DNA of 64,000 bases from Vibrio sp. LaRot3 (GCF_027587025.1 NZ_JAPPTI010000006.1:1-64000), one strand, 5' to 3'. Counted from the stretch's first letter, positions 1-9,209 are shown. A program made the numbers and translations. The notes: a model not told the origin generated them from the sequence alone.

Positions 1-8
1 TAAATAAA

Positions 9-31
9 ACTTTCAGATTTAATCTGAAAGT
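9..31. repeat. perfect short palindrome upstream of tRNA-Ser
   Basis: Arms ACTTTCAGATT and AATCTGAAAGT flank a single T at position 20. On the minus strand the stem is followed by a T-rich tail, so it could end a transcript. No minus-strand gene is visible between it and the tRNA, so its role is unclear. Confidence 0.5.
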
Positions 32-84
32 AAAACTAGAATTTAGCATCATTAGTGTAAGACTATATTTTAGTAACAATTTGT

Positions 85-175
85 GGAGAGATGGCTGAGT
101 GGTTGAAAGCACCGGTCTTGAAAACCGGCATACGTTAATAGCGTATCTAGGGTTCAAATCCCTATCTCTCCGCCA
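85..175 (+). tRNA. tRNA-Ser (anticodon UGA)
   Basis: The 91-nt gene has a seven-base acceptor stem, GGAGAGA (85-91) pairing with TCTCTCC (165-171), a G discriminator and an encoded CCA at 173-175. The anticodon stem CCGGT/ACCGG closes a loop CTTGAAA whose middle TGA (119-121) reads UCA codons. The long variable arm is typical of class II serine tRNAs. It stands alone, followed at once by two hairpin terminators. The 66-codon open frame running through it is a shadow. Confidence 0.97.
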
Positions 176-180
176 CATTA

Positions 181-212
181 AAAAACCCGCTAAGCAATTA
201 GCGGGTTTTTTA
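181..212 (+). terminator. intrinsic terminator of tRNA-Ser
   Basis: Arms ACCCGCTAA (185-193) and TTAGCGGGT (198-206) close a GCAA loop and run into a T tract, six bases after the tRNA CCA end. Confidence 0.9.
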
Positions 213-230
213 CTTTTGCTCCACGCGAAA

Positions 231-270
231 AATGAAAAAGCCTCGCTAGAAATAGCGAGGCTTTTTCATT
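231..270. terminator. second, perfectly symmetric hairpin after tRNA-Ser
   Basis: An 18-bp perfect inverted repeat (231-248 with 253-270) encloses a GAAA loop. Its outer part is A-rich on the left and T-rich on the right, so it can end transcription in both directions. It forms a tandem pair with the hairpin at 181-212. Confidence 0.8.
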
Positions 271-366
271 TCTACTGTCCCGTCCTGAAATGGGTTTAAT
301 CTTTCGTCCAGAACGGTGTTATCGATGATCTCTATTCTTTGCCTATGCTGCGTGAACAACAGGTAC
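271..366. other. unassigned stretch between tRNA terminators and add
   Basis: About 95 bases with no complete gene. The minus strand reads open for about 30 codons without a start, and the plus strand has an equally short open run. It could be the worn end of a mobile element or plain spacer; I cannot assign it. Confidence 0.3.
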
Positions 367-398
367 AAAAAAGCCGACGCGAGTGCGTCGGCCAAAGT
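367..398 (-). terminator. terminator of add
   Basis: Stem GCCGACGC/GCGTCGGC (373-392) is followed, on the minus strand, by a T run (the A run at 367-372). It lies 18 bases past the add stop codon. Confidence 0.85.
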
Positions 399-410
399 CA
401 TAACGGCTAA

Positions 411-1415
411 TTAAGCACGTTTAGCGGCAATATCACGTAGTGCTTGCTTCTCTGCATCAGAAAGAAACGCAAGCTCAAGACCATTGTTCTGTGCTTGGCG
501 AATCTGTTCTTGAGAGAGGCCTGCTTGCGGTGCTGCTACCTCGTATTCGTATGGTAATTCAATACCTTCTACTGCTGGGTCATCTGTGTTTAGACATGCA
601 AGAACGCCATGCTCAAGGAATTGTTTGATAGGGTGGTTTGCTAGAGAGTCCACTGTACTTGTCTGGAAGTTAGATGTTAGACAAGATTCGATACCAATGC
701 GGTTTTCAGCAAGGTAGTCCATTAACTTAGGATCGTGGATAGCTTTCACACCGTGACCAATACGAGTTGCGCCAAGATCACGTATAGCTTGCCACATGCT
801 CTCTGCACCGGCTGCTTCGCCAGCGTGAACGGTGACTGCGAGACCAGCATCTTTTACTTGAGCAAAGTGTTTTACGAATTGCTCACCGGGTTGGCCAAGT
901 TCATCACCTGCTAAATCTACTGCAACGATGTGATCTTTTTGAGTCAGGATGCCATCAAGTTCAGTCTGACAAGCTTCTGTGCCGAATGTACGGCTCATAA
1001 TACCGATTAGGTTAGCTTTGATACCAAAGTCACGTACACCTGCCTGTACGCCGTCTACAACGGCTTCAACAACACCCGCAACCGGTAAATTGTGTTTCAT
1101 TGCCATGTAGTAAGGAGAGAAGCGCAGCTCTGCATAGTCGATTTGCGCGTTTAGGGCATCTTCTACGTTTTCGTATGCTACGCGGCGACATGCGTCTAAG
1201 TCGCCTAATACAGCAACGCCCCAATCCAATTTAGAAAGGAAAGCAACAAGTGAAGGCTCAGCTTCAACAATTTGTACGTGGGGAGTAAGCGATTCAATAT
1301 CATTCGCTGGCAGCGCTACACCAAATTTTTGGCCTAGTTCTAAGATGGTTTGCGTGCGAATGTTGCCGTCAAGGTGACGGTGCAAATCAGTCAGTGGTAA
1401 GTTCTTGGTTATCAT
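411..1415 (-). CDS. add: adenosine deaminase
   Basis: Converts adenosine and deoxyadenosine to inosine and deoxyinosine in cytoplasmic purine salvage. The N-terminus carries the metal-binding HxH motif ([11 protein letters not shown]), with the later HAGE and TRIGHG motifs and a C-terminal NTDDP, all expected of the zinc-dependent deaminase. I chose the ATG at 1415 (334 residues, protein begins [10 protein letters not shown]) rather than the longer frame to 1460, because family members begin just ahead of the HRHLDGN motif and E. coli Add is 333 residues. A GGGA element lies upstream. Unlike V. vulnificus add, no adenine riboswitch is visible in the 98 bases ahead of it. Confidence 0.95.
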   Translation of the reverse strand: MITKNLPLTDLHRHLDGNIRTQTILELGQKFGVALPANDIESLTPHVQIVEAEPSLVAFLSKLDWGVAVLGDLDACRRVAYENVEDALNAQIDYAELRFSPYYMAMKHNLPVAGVVEAVVDGVQAGVRDFGIKANLIGIMSRTFGTEACQTELDGILTQKDHIVAVDLAGDELGQPGEQFVKHFAQVKDAGLAVTVHAGEAAGAESMWQAIRDLGATRIGHGVKAIHDPKLMDYLAENRIGIESCLTSNFQTSTVDSLANHPIKQFLEHGVLACLNTDDPAVEGIELPYEYEVAAPQAGLSQEQIRQAQNNGLELAFLSDAEKQALRDIAAKRA

Positions 1416-1513
1416 TATAGTAATCCCAATAGTGTGAGTTGCACTTAGTATAAGAATCAAAGTACTGAGTGTCAGTACACTAAGGGTGCAAAATCGCCAC
1501 TAATTGATGACTT

Positions 1514-4054
1514 CTACTTCATGTTAACCAAATCTGTTGGCCATTCTTCAAATGGTACTGGGCGGCTGTATAAGAAACCTTGTCCTTGTGGGCAGTTCAA
1601 TTGAGCGAGCATTTCAGCTTGCTCTGGGGTTTCTATGCCTTCAGCGACGATCTCAACCTTCATACTTTTCGTCATGTTGATGATAGCTGCAACAATAGAG
1701 GTATCGAGCTGTTCTCTGTCGAGCTTGTTAACGAAGGTACGATCGATCTTAAGGCAATCGAACGGAAGTTTGTGTAGATAGGCTAACGAGCTGTAGCCGG
1801 TACCAAAGTCGTCAATGGCGATATGTACACCCAAGTCACGAATGCTTTGCATGTTTTGGATGGTCACTGGATCGTTGTCGACGATGCGGGATTCAGTGAT
1901 CTCTAAGGTCAGGTTTTCTGCTGCAAGCCCTGATTCAGCTAAGGTTCGCTTAATTACCTCAATCAAATCTGGTTGGGATAACTGGTGTACCGATAGGTTG
2001 ACGTGAAGATGGAAGTCTTTACCCCATTTCCCTTGCTGGATGCCACGTACAGTATCGTTACACGCTTGGATTAGGATCTGTTCGCCTATCGCGCCGATAA
2101 AACCGCTCTCTTCGGCAATCGGAATAAAATCAAGGGGAGAAACTAAGCCTGATGTTGGTGACAACCAACGAGCCAGTGCTTCTGCGCCCACGACTTTTCC
2201 GGTGTTTAGGTCAATCAGTGGCTGATAGAAAGGGACAAATTCACCTTGTTCTAATGCAGTCTTAATTTTGGATTGCATTAACGTGCGCTTGCGAGAGATG
2301 TCTGCCATCTCTGGACGATAATGGCTAGTGAACGTTGGCTCTAGCTTCGCATTGCTTAGGGCGATACTGCCATTGCGTAGCCATAACGTCATGCTGTTGT
2401 GTTTGTTCTCTTTTACCACCCCAAGAGAGACTTGAACCACAATGCTGTCTTGTCCCATGACAAATGGAGAGGCAAACATTTGACGAATGCGATTCTCGGT
2501 TAATGAGATCTCTTCATCAGAGAGTTGGCGAGGCAGGTAGATTGCAAATTCATCGCCACCAATACGTGCGATCATATTCTCTTCATCGAATAGGGCACGT
2601 AAACGCTCAGCGATGATGACAAGGAGTTGGTCGCCTCTGTGATGCCCCATACTGTCATTGATATCACGGAATTTGTTGATGCCAACTAGGATCAAGCAAC
2701 CATCTAATGCGTCTAGCTTATCGCATGTATCAATCAAGCCTTGTCGGCTATACAGCTTAGTCAGCGAGTCATACAGAAGCTGAGTTCGAATCGCTCTGAA
2801 TGATGCCTTTAAGTTGTCGGTCATCTCATTAAACGCGTGCACCAACATTGAGGTTTCATAGATGCTACCCGGTTTTGGTAGCGCACTATCCCAGTCACCT
2901 TTGGCGAGCTGCTTGGCAGCTGTTGCGGTTGAAGTGATGGGGGCAACGATACGATTGAAGGCAAATAAGCCGATGATGATGCCGATACAGCTGGCTATCA
3001 GACCAAGAATCCAGCTATCACGTTGGCTTTCTGGTAGTTTACCCAGTAAGTCGCTTTCTGAAATGGACACGCCGATGTACCACTTAAGGCCATATTGATC
3101 GGTATAAGGCGTGATGTGGTTGAAATAGCGTTCGCCTGAAAGGGCGTTACTGAAGCGGTTGATTTCATTGTCGGCGGGTAATTCACGTTGCGCGACGTAT
3201 TCAGCACTCGCCTTAATCACAGGGTTAGCGCTTTCTACCGTCAGCAGTCGTTGCCCTTTCTCACTTAATTCTGTTCCCCAAGAGATTACGCTGCCACCGA
3301 CGGAGTGAGCGATCAGACGTTGCTCGCCATCAAAAATGAAAATGGCAGCACTGGTTTTTTCTTGTTGTTTACTTAGGAAGTCATTAAAGGTGTCGATTTT
3401 TACATCGCTGACAACGACGCCTTGAAAATCTTGGTCATAAAAAACCGGAGTGATGGCCGATAGCGTAACTTCTTGTCGTTCATCCGCATTCGCATAGATA
3501 GATGACCAATGAGATTGGTAGCTGCCCACTACAGGTTGATACCATGGACGCACGCGAGGGTCATACCCCTCAATAACAGAGCGAATGCTATCGCTGACTT
3601 CATGACCTTGATAGATCACAAGGTTGTTATAAGTACGCTGGTCTTGCAGCATTAACGTGAAGTCATTGGTGTCTTCTTTACGCATTCCTACGTATTCACC
3701 ACCTTCACCGCCGAAGCCTATGTTATCGAGTTGACTGACATTAGAGTAGAGATCTTGAAAGCTCTTCAATAATAAAGTTTGAATGGAAGAGAGGTCGTTT
3801 GTCCGATATAGGCGGTTAAATTCAATGTTATGGCGGAGAACCAAGCTAGCTTGAAAAGGGGTATTGAGAAAACGATCTAGCTCGAGAGTCACATTGTCGG
3901 TAAGTGATGAAAGCTGCTTACCACTGATGTCATGCACCATTTCTTCATAACTGGTTTTTTGAACAGCGACAATAACCCCAATCGTAAACAAAAAGACGAT
4001 TACAAAGGGTAAAACGACTGCGGTTCTCAATGTTATGTACTTAGTTGCAGGCAT
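1514..4054 (-). CDS. membrane dCache-HAMP-GGDEF-EAL signalling protein
   Basis: A predicted inner-membrane enzyme for cyclic-di-GMP turnover. Order: one N-terminal membrane helix (about residues 12-30), a long periplasmic sensor with dCache-like features (about 35-340), a second helix (about 347-368), HAMP, GGDEF (about 430-590) and EAL (about 605-840). The cyclase signature GGDEF is intact, and the EAL domain has its EAL motif (VGAEALARW), LEITES, IDDFGTGYSS and VAEGIET segments, so both activities are formally possible. The position of the inhibitory RxxD site, five residues before GGDEF, reads DEEN, so product feedback is probably absent. It stands alone between add and ntrC. The ligand is unknown and the ribosome site is weak. 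Confidence 0.9.
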   Translation of the reverse strand: MPATKYITLRTAVVLPFVIVFLFTIGVIVAVQKTSYEEMVHDISGKQLSSLTDNVTLELDRFLNTPFQASLVLRHNIEFNRLYRTNDLSSIQTLLLKSFQDLYSNVSQLDNIGFGGEGGEYVGMRKEDTNDFTLMLQDQRTYNNLVIYQGHEVSDSIRSVIEGYDPRVRPWYQPVVGSYQSHWSSIYANADERQEVTLSAITPVFYDQDFQGVVVSDVKIDTFNDFLSKQQEKTSAAIFIFDGEQRLIAHSVGGSVISWGTELSEKGQRLLTVESANPVIKASAEYVAQRELPADNEINRFSNALSGERYFNHITPYTDQYGLKWYIGVSISESDLLGKLPESQRDSWILGLIASCIGIIIGLFAFNRIVAPITSTATAAKQLAKGDWDSALPKPGSIYETSMLVHAFNEMTDNLKASFRAIRTQLLYDSLTKLYSRQGLIDTCDKLDALDGCLILVGINKFRDINDSMGHHRGDQLLVIIAERLRALFDEENMIARIGGDEFAIYLPRQLSDEEISLTENRIRQMFASPFVMGQDSIVVQVSLGVVKENKHNSMTLWLRNGSIALSNAKLEPTFTSHYRPEMADISRKRTLMQSKIKTALEQGEFVPFYQPLIDLNTGKVVGAEALARWLSPTSGLVSPLDFIPIAEESGFIGAIGEQILIQACNDTVRGIQQGKWGKDFHLHVNLSVHQLSQPDLIEVIKRTLAESGLAAENLTLEITESRIVDNDPVTIQNMQSIRDLGVHIAIDDFGTGYSSLAYLHKLPFDCLKIDRTFVNKLDREQLDTSIVAAIINMTKSMKVEIVAEGIETPEQAEMLAQLNCPQGQGFLYSRPVPFEEWPTDLVNMK

Positions 4055-4277
4055 GTTAAGCGTCTTGAGAAATGATGTACTGTAATATTATATTTTTTTA
4101 TAGTTACGGGCGAGTACTTTTTGGTCAAAAAGTAGCAGCTAGTAGCTTGGTAAATAGTCAAAAATATCTAACTATCAAAGTAGTAAAGTTAGTTAAATAT
4201 CATTATTCAACACAATTATAGCTTTGCGCTAGGTCATTAATACTATCAAAAGCACTATCTCACTGTTCAAAATGGAA

Positions 4278-5681
4278 CTAATACAACTCTTTTAGCTTTC
4301 TTGTCAGTGTGTTTCTACCCCAGCCGAGCACCTTCGCCGCATCTTGCTTGTGACCATTTGTGTGCTCAAGGGCTGCTTCTAGTAGTATACGTTCAAACTC
4401 GGGAAGTGCGTAATTGAGCAGTTCTGAATCACCGTTATCGAGCGATTCTTTTGCCCAGCTTGCTAGCTGCACCTGCCAACTTCCTTGTCCTGATTGAGCT
4501 TGCACCACTTTAGCTTCAAGTAACTCATCCGGAAGGTCGTTAGGGAGAACTTCACTACCACTGGCCATAACAGTAAGCCAGCGACAGATGTTTTCTAACT
4601 GACGAACGTTTCCTGGCCACGCTAGTTTTGTGAGAGTTTCACTGGTGGTTGGGTGCAAGGTTTTAACATCAACACCTAGTTCTTCGGCAGCTAATTGTAG
4701 GAAGTGAACCGCTAATTTCTCAATATCTTGGCGACGCTCTCTGAGCGCAGGAATTTGAATACGAATCACGTTGAGGCGGTGGAATAAATCTTCGCGGAAA
4801 TCACCTTGCTGAACGAGGCTCTCTAAATTTTGGTGTGTCGCCGCGACAATGCGGACATCCACCTTGATGGGTGAGTGCCCACCGACGCGATAAAACTGGC
4901 CATCAGCCAGTACGCGTAGCAATCGAGTTTGAATATCCAGCGGCATATCGCCAATTTCGTCGAGGAAGAGCGTACCGCCATTCGCTTGTTCAAATCGGCC
5001 TTGGCGCACACTGTTAGCGCCAGTAAATGCCCCTTTCTCATGGCCAAACAGTTCCGACTCAATTAAGTCTTTTGGAATCGCAGCCATGTTCAGTGCAATA
5101 AATGGGTTTTTCGCTCTTGGGCTGTGGCGGTGTAGGGCGTGGGCGACTAATTCTTTACCTGTGCCAGATTCGCCATTAATCAGTACAGAAATTGAAGAGC
5201 GCGATAATCGGCCGATCGCTCGAAACACTTCTTGCATCGCAGGCGCTTCGCCAATGATCTCTGGGGTAGGATTGACCTCCGGATCGACTTTGCTTTGATG
5301 TTGCTTCTGTTCTTGGCTGTGAGCCAGTGCTCTTTCGACTAAAGTCAGCGTCTCGTCGACATCAAAAGGCTTTGGAAGATATTCAAATGCCCCTTGTTGA
5401 TAAGCGTTAACGGCGGCATCAAGGTCGGAGTGAGCGGTCATGATGATGACGGGCAAGTCCGGGGAGCGCTCATGTACTTGATTGAGCAGTTCCATCCCGC
5501 TGATGCCCGGCATACGAATATCCGAAACGAGTACGTCTGGTGTTTCGCGTTCTAAAGCCAGAAGCACACTTTCAGCATCGGCAAAGGTCTCGCATTTGAT
5601 GTTGGCTGAGGATAAGGTCTTTTCGATTACCCAGCGAATTGAACTGTCATCATCGACGACCCAAACGTATCCTTTACTCAT
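4278..5681 (-). CDS. ntrC: nitrogen regulation response regulator NtrC (NR-I)
   Basis: Activates sigma-54 promoters when nitrogen is short, after phosphorylation by NtrB. The 467 residues contain a receiver domain (about 5-120, phospho-acceptor Asp in VSDIRMPG), a sigma-54 AAA+ domain (about 140-370, Walker A GESGTGKE, the sigma-54 contact loop GAFTGA, then FLDEIGDM) and a C-terminal Fis-type helix-turn-helix (GWGRNTLTRKLKEL). The ATG at 5681 is preceded by AGGAAGAG. It lies 35 bases after ntrB. NtrC-type palindromes occur upstream of ntrB, inside ntrB and upstream of glnA. Confidence 0.98.
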   Translation of the reverse strand: MSKGYVWVVDDDSSIRWVIEKTLSSANIKCETFADAESVLLALERETPDVLVSDIRMPGISGMELLNQVHERSPDLPVIIMTAHSDLDAAVNAYQQGAFEYLPKPFDVDETLTLVERALAHSQEQKQHQSKVDPEVNPTPEIIGEAPAMQEVFRAIGRLSRSSISVLINGESGTGKELVAHALHRHSPRAKNPFIALNMAAIPKDLIESELFGHEKGAFTGANSVRQGRFEQANGGTLFLDEIGDMPLDIQTRLLRVLADGQFYRVGGHSPIKVDVRIVAATHQNLESLVQQGDFREDLFHRLNVIRIQIPALRERRQDIEKLAVHFLQLAAEELGVDVKTLHPTTSETLTKLAWPGNVRQLENICRWLTVMASGSEVLPNDLPDELLEAKVVQAQSGQGSWQVQLASWAKESLDNGDSELLNYALPEFERILLEAALEHTNGHKQDAAKVLGWGRNTLTRKLKELY

Positions 5682-5716
5682 ACTCTCTTCCTCACAGCAA
5701 TGCGTTGTTATCGTTA

Positions 5717-6763
5717 TTAAATTGGCAAGTAGATGGTAAAGCAGGTGTGCCCCGGCCAGCTTTCGACATCAATTTTGCCTTTATGTTGATCAATTAGATT
5801 TTGCGAAATAGATAAGCCAAGCCCAGTGCCGCCTTGTCGCCCGCTCACCATCGGATAGAACAAGGTGTCTTGTAAATCCGCAGGAATGCCCGGTCCGTTG
5901 TCGATGACCTCGATGCGAGCTGCAAGCTTATAGCGTTGGCCATGGATGTTGGCTTGGTGCACCGTTCTGGTGCGTATTGTTATTTTTCCATCGGGTTGTG
6001 GGGCTAGAATCTGACCGGCGTTGCTGACAATATTCAGCAGTGCCTGTTCAATCTGGTCTACATCCATCTCAATGTCGGGCAAGCTAGGGTCATAATCTCG
6101 TTCTATGATGACTTGTTGGCCAATATCTAACTCCACCAGTTGGCGAACTTTTTCCAAAATCAGATGTAAATTTTCTGATTTCTTTACCCCGGGCTTTTGT
6201 GGTCCAAGTAGCCGGTCTACCAATGAACGCAGTCGATCGGCTTGCTCAATGATGATCTGCGTGTATTCCTTTAAGTCGCGTTCTGGCAGCATTCGTTCTA
6301 ATAGCTGCGCCGCGCCGCGAAGGCCGCCCAGCGGATTTTTGATTTCGTGGGCGAGGCCACGAACCAATAGTTTTGCTGCTTGTTGCTGAGCGTGTTGATT
6401 GAGCTCTTGTGACAAGCGACGTTGTTGGTCAATTTTGCGCATTTCGACTAACAACAGCAGTTCTTTTTGCCAAGAGATAGGGCTGACGGTGACCTCGAGC
6501 ATTAATGGTTTGCCATCCACAATAAAAGTGACGTCACTATCGGTAATGCTTTGACCACTTTGTAAAGGTTGCGAGAGTAGCGCAAGGTCGAGCGAAGCGT
6601 GCTGAATTAAGTTACCAAGCGGTTGAGCGACCAACCGTTTAGCGCTTTGCGAGAACAGTTGCTCTGCGGCTGGGTTCGCGTAACGGACTTGTAGCGATTC
6701 ATTCATGATCAGAATCGCTGTGACTTGGTGGTTAAGAATGATCTTGTCTAGCTCTTGGCTCAC
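5717..6763 (-). CDS. ntrB: nitrogen regulation sensor kinase NtrB (NR-II)
   Basis: Cytoplasmic histidine kinase/phosphatase that phosphorylates NtrC and is normally controlled by PII. It has an N-terminal PAS domain (VRYANPAAEQLF), an H-box with the phospho-accepting His (GLAHEIKNPLGGLRGAAQLL), an N box and glycine-rich ATP-binding boxes (DNGPGIP, GGTGLGLSI). I place the start at the GTG at 6763 (348 residues), because a GGAG lies eight bases ahead and the protein then begins just before the PAS domain. The in-frame ATG at 6805 would add 14 basic residues and run into the NtrC box at 6798-6814. ntrC follows in the same direction. Confidence 0.96.
   Translation of the reverse strand: MSQELDKIILNHQVTAILIMNESLQVRYANPAAEQLFSQSAKRLVAQPLGNLIQHASLDLALLSQPLQSGQSITDSDVTFIVDGKPLMLEVTVSPISWQKELLLLVEMRKIDQQRRLSQELNQHAQQQAAKLLVRGLAHEIKNPLGGLRGAAQLLERMLPERDLKEYTQIIIEQADRLRSLVDRLLGPQKPGVKKSENLHLILEKVRQLVELDIGQQVIIERDYDPSLPDIEMDVDQIEQALLNIVSNAGQILAPQPDGKITIRTRTVHQANIHGQRYKLAARIEVIDNGPGIPADLQDTLFYPMVSGRQGGTGLGLSISQNLIDQHKGKIDVESWPGHTCFTIYLPI
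5958..5974. promoter_or_regulatory. NtrC-box-like palindrome inside ntrB
   Basis: TGCACCGTTCTGGTGCG matches the NtrC half sites TGCACC-N5-GGTGCA in 11 of 12 positions. It lies within ntrB coding sequence, about 277 bases before the ntrC start. Function is inferred only. Confidence 0.5.
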
Positions 6764-6797
6764 CCGTTGTCTCCTGCGGCTGCGTGCATCCTTGCTT

Positions 6798-6814
6798 TGC
6801 ACCAATCTGGTGCA
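6798..6814. promoter_or_regulatory. NtrC box ahead of ntrB
   Basis: TGCACCAATCTGGTGCA is a perfect match to TGCACC-N5-GGTGCA, centred 43 bases upstream of the chosen GTG start of ntrB. In enteric bacteria an NtrC site at the glnL promoter represses ntrBC; the same autogenous control is likely here. Confidence 0.85.
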
Positions 6815-6888
6815 TAAGGCTTAAGTATGGCTCATTCTTCTTATAAGAGAAAGAAAAATAGAGCTTAAAAAGCCGCAAAGAGAGAGGG

Positions 6889-7446
6889 TTAGGCCGGTTT
6901 TACCTTCGCTCTTTGCACATGCACGGTAATGGTAGGAGATAATGCAATTTGCTTGCCGTCTCTTATGGCTTGAATGGCAATGACATGGCTACCGCGATCA
7001 ACGTTTTTTAATTGCCATAATGGTTCGATTTGTGGCGCGCCATAAGGTTTGCCATCAAACATCAGTTGCAGGTGTTCAGTCACCGCAAGGTCACGGTTAA
7101 TTTGGGCTTGAATAGTGAGCTTTCCGCTATTGCTGCGAATGGCTTGATCATGCGCTGGTTGTAGAAAAGAGATAGTGAGAGGTTTTGGGGTAAGCTCTAG
7201 CGGTTGGTCTGTTTGAGCTTGTTGTTCAGGAGTGTCAGCGTTGGGTGGCGGAGTTTCCGGTAACAGTTCAGGGGCTGGCGCTGCTTGTTGATGCTTGGGT
7301 AGATCGAGAGAAGTCGCGTTAGGGTTGTCGGGGCTATCACTAAAGTGCAATACGCCTTTGTCGTCCACCCAAGTGTAGGCGGTTTGAGCATGGCAGTAGC
7401 TCGTTAATAATAAACCAAGTAACACGCTGCGAAGGAAAATCGTCAT
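6889..7446 (-). CDS. DUF4124 periplasmic protein
   Basis: A 185-residue exported protein of unknown function. A signal peptide (MTIFLRSVLLGLLLTSYCHAQ) precedes a DUF4124 domain (YTWVDDKGVLHFSDSP), then a proline-rich linker (about 50-90) and a C-terminal beta-rich region with an immunoglobulin-like look (DGKPYGAP... GSHVIAIQAIRDGK). It sits between glnA and ntrB on the same strand, which suggests co-expression with nitrogen genes but does not prove a shared job. AAGAG precedes the ATG. DUF4124 is common in gammaproteobacteria and its biochemical role is not known to me. Confidence 0.8.
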   Translation of the reverse strand: MTIFLRSVLLGLLLTSYCHAQTAYTWVDDKGVLHFSDSPDNPNATSLDLPKHQQAAPAPELLPETPPPNADTPEQQAQTDQPLELTPKPLTISFLQPAHDQAIRSNSGKLTIQAQINRDLAVTEHLQLMFDGKPYGAPQIEPLWQLKNVDRGSHVIAIQAIRDGKQIALSPTITVHVQRAKVKPA

Positions 7447-7510
7447 TGTTCATCTCTTCTTACCCGATCATTGATATGTCTATATTAGAGAATCCTATCT
7501 GACACCGCAC

Positions 7511-7541
7511 AAAAAAAAGGCTCGCCTGCGAGGCGAGCCGA
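7511..7541 (-). terminator. terminator of glnA
   Basis: A GGCTCGCC/GGCGAGCC stem (7519-7539) with an eight-base T run on the minus strand lies 19 bases past the glnA stop. It separates glnA from the DUF4124 gene. Confidence 0.9.
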
Positions 7542-7559
7542 ATTAACATGTAATTCTGA

Positions 7560-8969
7560 TTAAACTGAGTAGTACAGTTCGAACTCAAGTGGGTGAGTTG
7601 TCATGTTGATTTTCTCAACTTCTTGCGCTTTTAGAGCGATGTAAGAGTCGATGAAATCATCAGAGAATACGCCGCCAGCCGTTAGGAACTCACGATCTTG
7701 ATCTAGTGCATCAAGCGCTTGTTGTAGAGATTCAGCAACTGTTGGGATTTCTGCTGCTTCTTCTGCTGGTAGATCGTACAAGTCTTTATCCATTGCTTCA
7801 CCTGGGTGGATCTTGTTCTTAATACCGTCAAGACCAGCCATTAGCATACATGCGAATGCTAGGTATGGGTTTGCTGTTGGATCTGGGAAACGTACTTCGA
7901 TACGACGTGCTTTCGGGCTTGGTACTACTGGGATACGGATAGAAGCCGAACGGTTACGTGCAGAGTAAGCTAGCATTACTGGCGCTTCGAAGCCTGGTAC
8001 TAGACGCTTGTACGAGTTAGTTGAAGCGTTAGCAAATGCGTTGATTGCGCGAGCGTGCTTGATGATACCGCCGATGTAGTAAAGCGCCATTTCAGATAGA
8101 CCGCCGTACTTGTCACCCGCAAATAGGTTAACACCGTCTTTAGCAAGAGATTGGTGAACGTGCATACCGCTGCCGTTATCGCCTACAAGTGGCTTAGGCA
8201 TGAAGGTCGCTGTTTTACCAAATGCGTGTGCAACGTTGTGTACTACGTATTTGTAAACTTGGATTTCATCCGCTTTCTCAGTTAGCGTGTTGAAGCGAGT
8301 TGCGATTTCGTTTTGACCCGCAGTTGCTACTTCGTGGTGGTGCGCTTCTACTACAAGGCCCATTTCTTCCATGATTAGACACATAGCAGAACGGATATCT
8401 TGTGATGAATCAACTGGAGCTACTGGGAAGTAACCACCTTTAACACCAGGACGGTGACCTTTGTTACCTTCTTCGTAATCAGAGCCTGTGTTCCATGCAG
8501 CTTCTACGTCATCAATCTTGAAGAAAGAACCAGACATGTCAGTCGCGAACTTAACGTCGTCAAATAGGAAGAACTCTGGCTCAGGACCAACAAGAACAGT
8601 GTCAGCTAGGCCTGTAGCGCGCATGTAGTCTTCAGCACGTTTAGCGATAGAACGTGGGTCGCGGTCGTAGCCTTGCATTGTTGCAGGCTCAAGAATGTCA
8701 CAACGGATGTTTAGTGTTGCGTCTTCTGTGAATGGGTCAAGAACAGCAGATGATGCGTCAGGCATCATTACCATGTCAGATTCGTTGATGCCTTTCCAGC
8801 CAGCAACTGAAGAACCATCGAACATCTTACCTTCTTCGAAGAAATCAGCGTCGATTTGGTGTGAAGGGATAGAGATATGTTGTTCTTTACCTTTAGTATC
8901 GGTAAAGCGCAAATCAACAAACTTAACTTCGTTTTCTTGGATAAGAGATAAAACGTTTTCTACTGACAT
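7560..8969 (-). CDS. glnA: glutamine synthetase, type I
   Basis: Makes glutamine from glutamate, ammonia and ATP; the main entry of ammonia under nitrogen limitation. The 469 residues match the dodecameric GSI-beta family: the DGSS(V)AGW latch region, metal and substrate motifs ([21 protein letters not shown], the [13 protein letters not shown] region) and the adenylylation tyrosine in [15 protein letters not shown] lies upstream of the ATG. The sigma-54 promoter and NtrC boxes at 9094-9238 show direct NtrC control. A strong terminator follows, so ntrBC expression from glnA would need readthrough or its own promoter. Confidence 0.99.
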   Translation of the reverse strand: MSVENVLSLIQENEVKFVDLRFTDTKGKEQHISIPSHQIDADFFEEGKMFDGSSVAGWKGINESDMVMMPDASSAVLDPFTEDATLNIRCDILEPATMQGYDRDPRSIAKRAEDYMRATGLADTVLVGPEPEFFLFDDVKFATDMSGSFFKIDDVEAAWNTGSDYEEGNKGHRPGVKGGYFPVAPVDSSQDIRSAMCLIMEEMGLVVEAHHHEVATAGQNEIATRFNTLTEKADEIQVYKYVVHNVAHAFGKTATFMPKPLVGDNGSGMHVHQSLAKDGVNLFAGDKYGGLSEMALYYIGGIIKHARAINAFANASTNSYKRLVPGFEAPVMLAYSARNRSASIRIPVVPSPKARRIEVRFPDPTANPYLAFACMLMAGLDGIKNKIHPGEAMDKDLYDLPAEEAAEIPTVAESLQQALDALDQDREFLTAGGVFSDDFIDSYIALKAQEVEKINMTTHPLEFELYYSV

Positions 8970-9093
8970 CTTGGATAACCTCCAGTGTTATTAAAGCGGT
9001 AATGGCTCGATTTTATTACTTGATGAAGTAATGCTTCTAAAATCCAGCATTGATTAAATCTTGAGTTTGTTTAATCGATGCTGATTTCTATAA

Positions 9094-9109
9094 AGCCAAT
9101 TTCGTGCCA
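9094..9109 (-). promoter_or_regulatory. sigma-54 promoter of glnA
   Basis: On the minus strand TGGCACGAAATTGGCT matches the -24/-12 consensus TGGCAC-N5-TTGCW, with a G for the C-box T as the main deviation. The predicted start is near 9083, about 115 bases ahead of the glnA ATG. Confidence 0.8.
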
Positions 9110-9192
9110 AATAAATTAATCCATTAATTTCAATGCATTAGGCTTGATTGCTATGTTTGCGTCACTATTTTTGCACTAACTTGGAACGTTAT

Positions 9193-9209
9193 TGCACCAT
9201 TTTGGTGCG
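9193..9209. promoter_or_regulatory. NtrC enhancer site 1 of glnA
   Basis: TGCACCATTTTGGTGCG differs from the palindrome at one position. Its centre is about 118 bases upstream of the predicted glnA start, the usual enhancer distance. Confidence 0.85.

Noticed and set aside
99-299. 66-codon plus-strand open frame
   Set aside because: It runs through the tRNA-Ser gene and both terminators; no ribosome site.
1416-1513. Adenine riboswitch ahead of add, as in V. vulnificus
   Set aside because: The 98 bases upstream have no GTTTCTACC core and no three-way junction.
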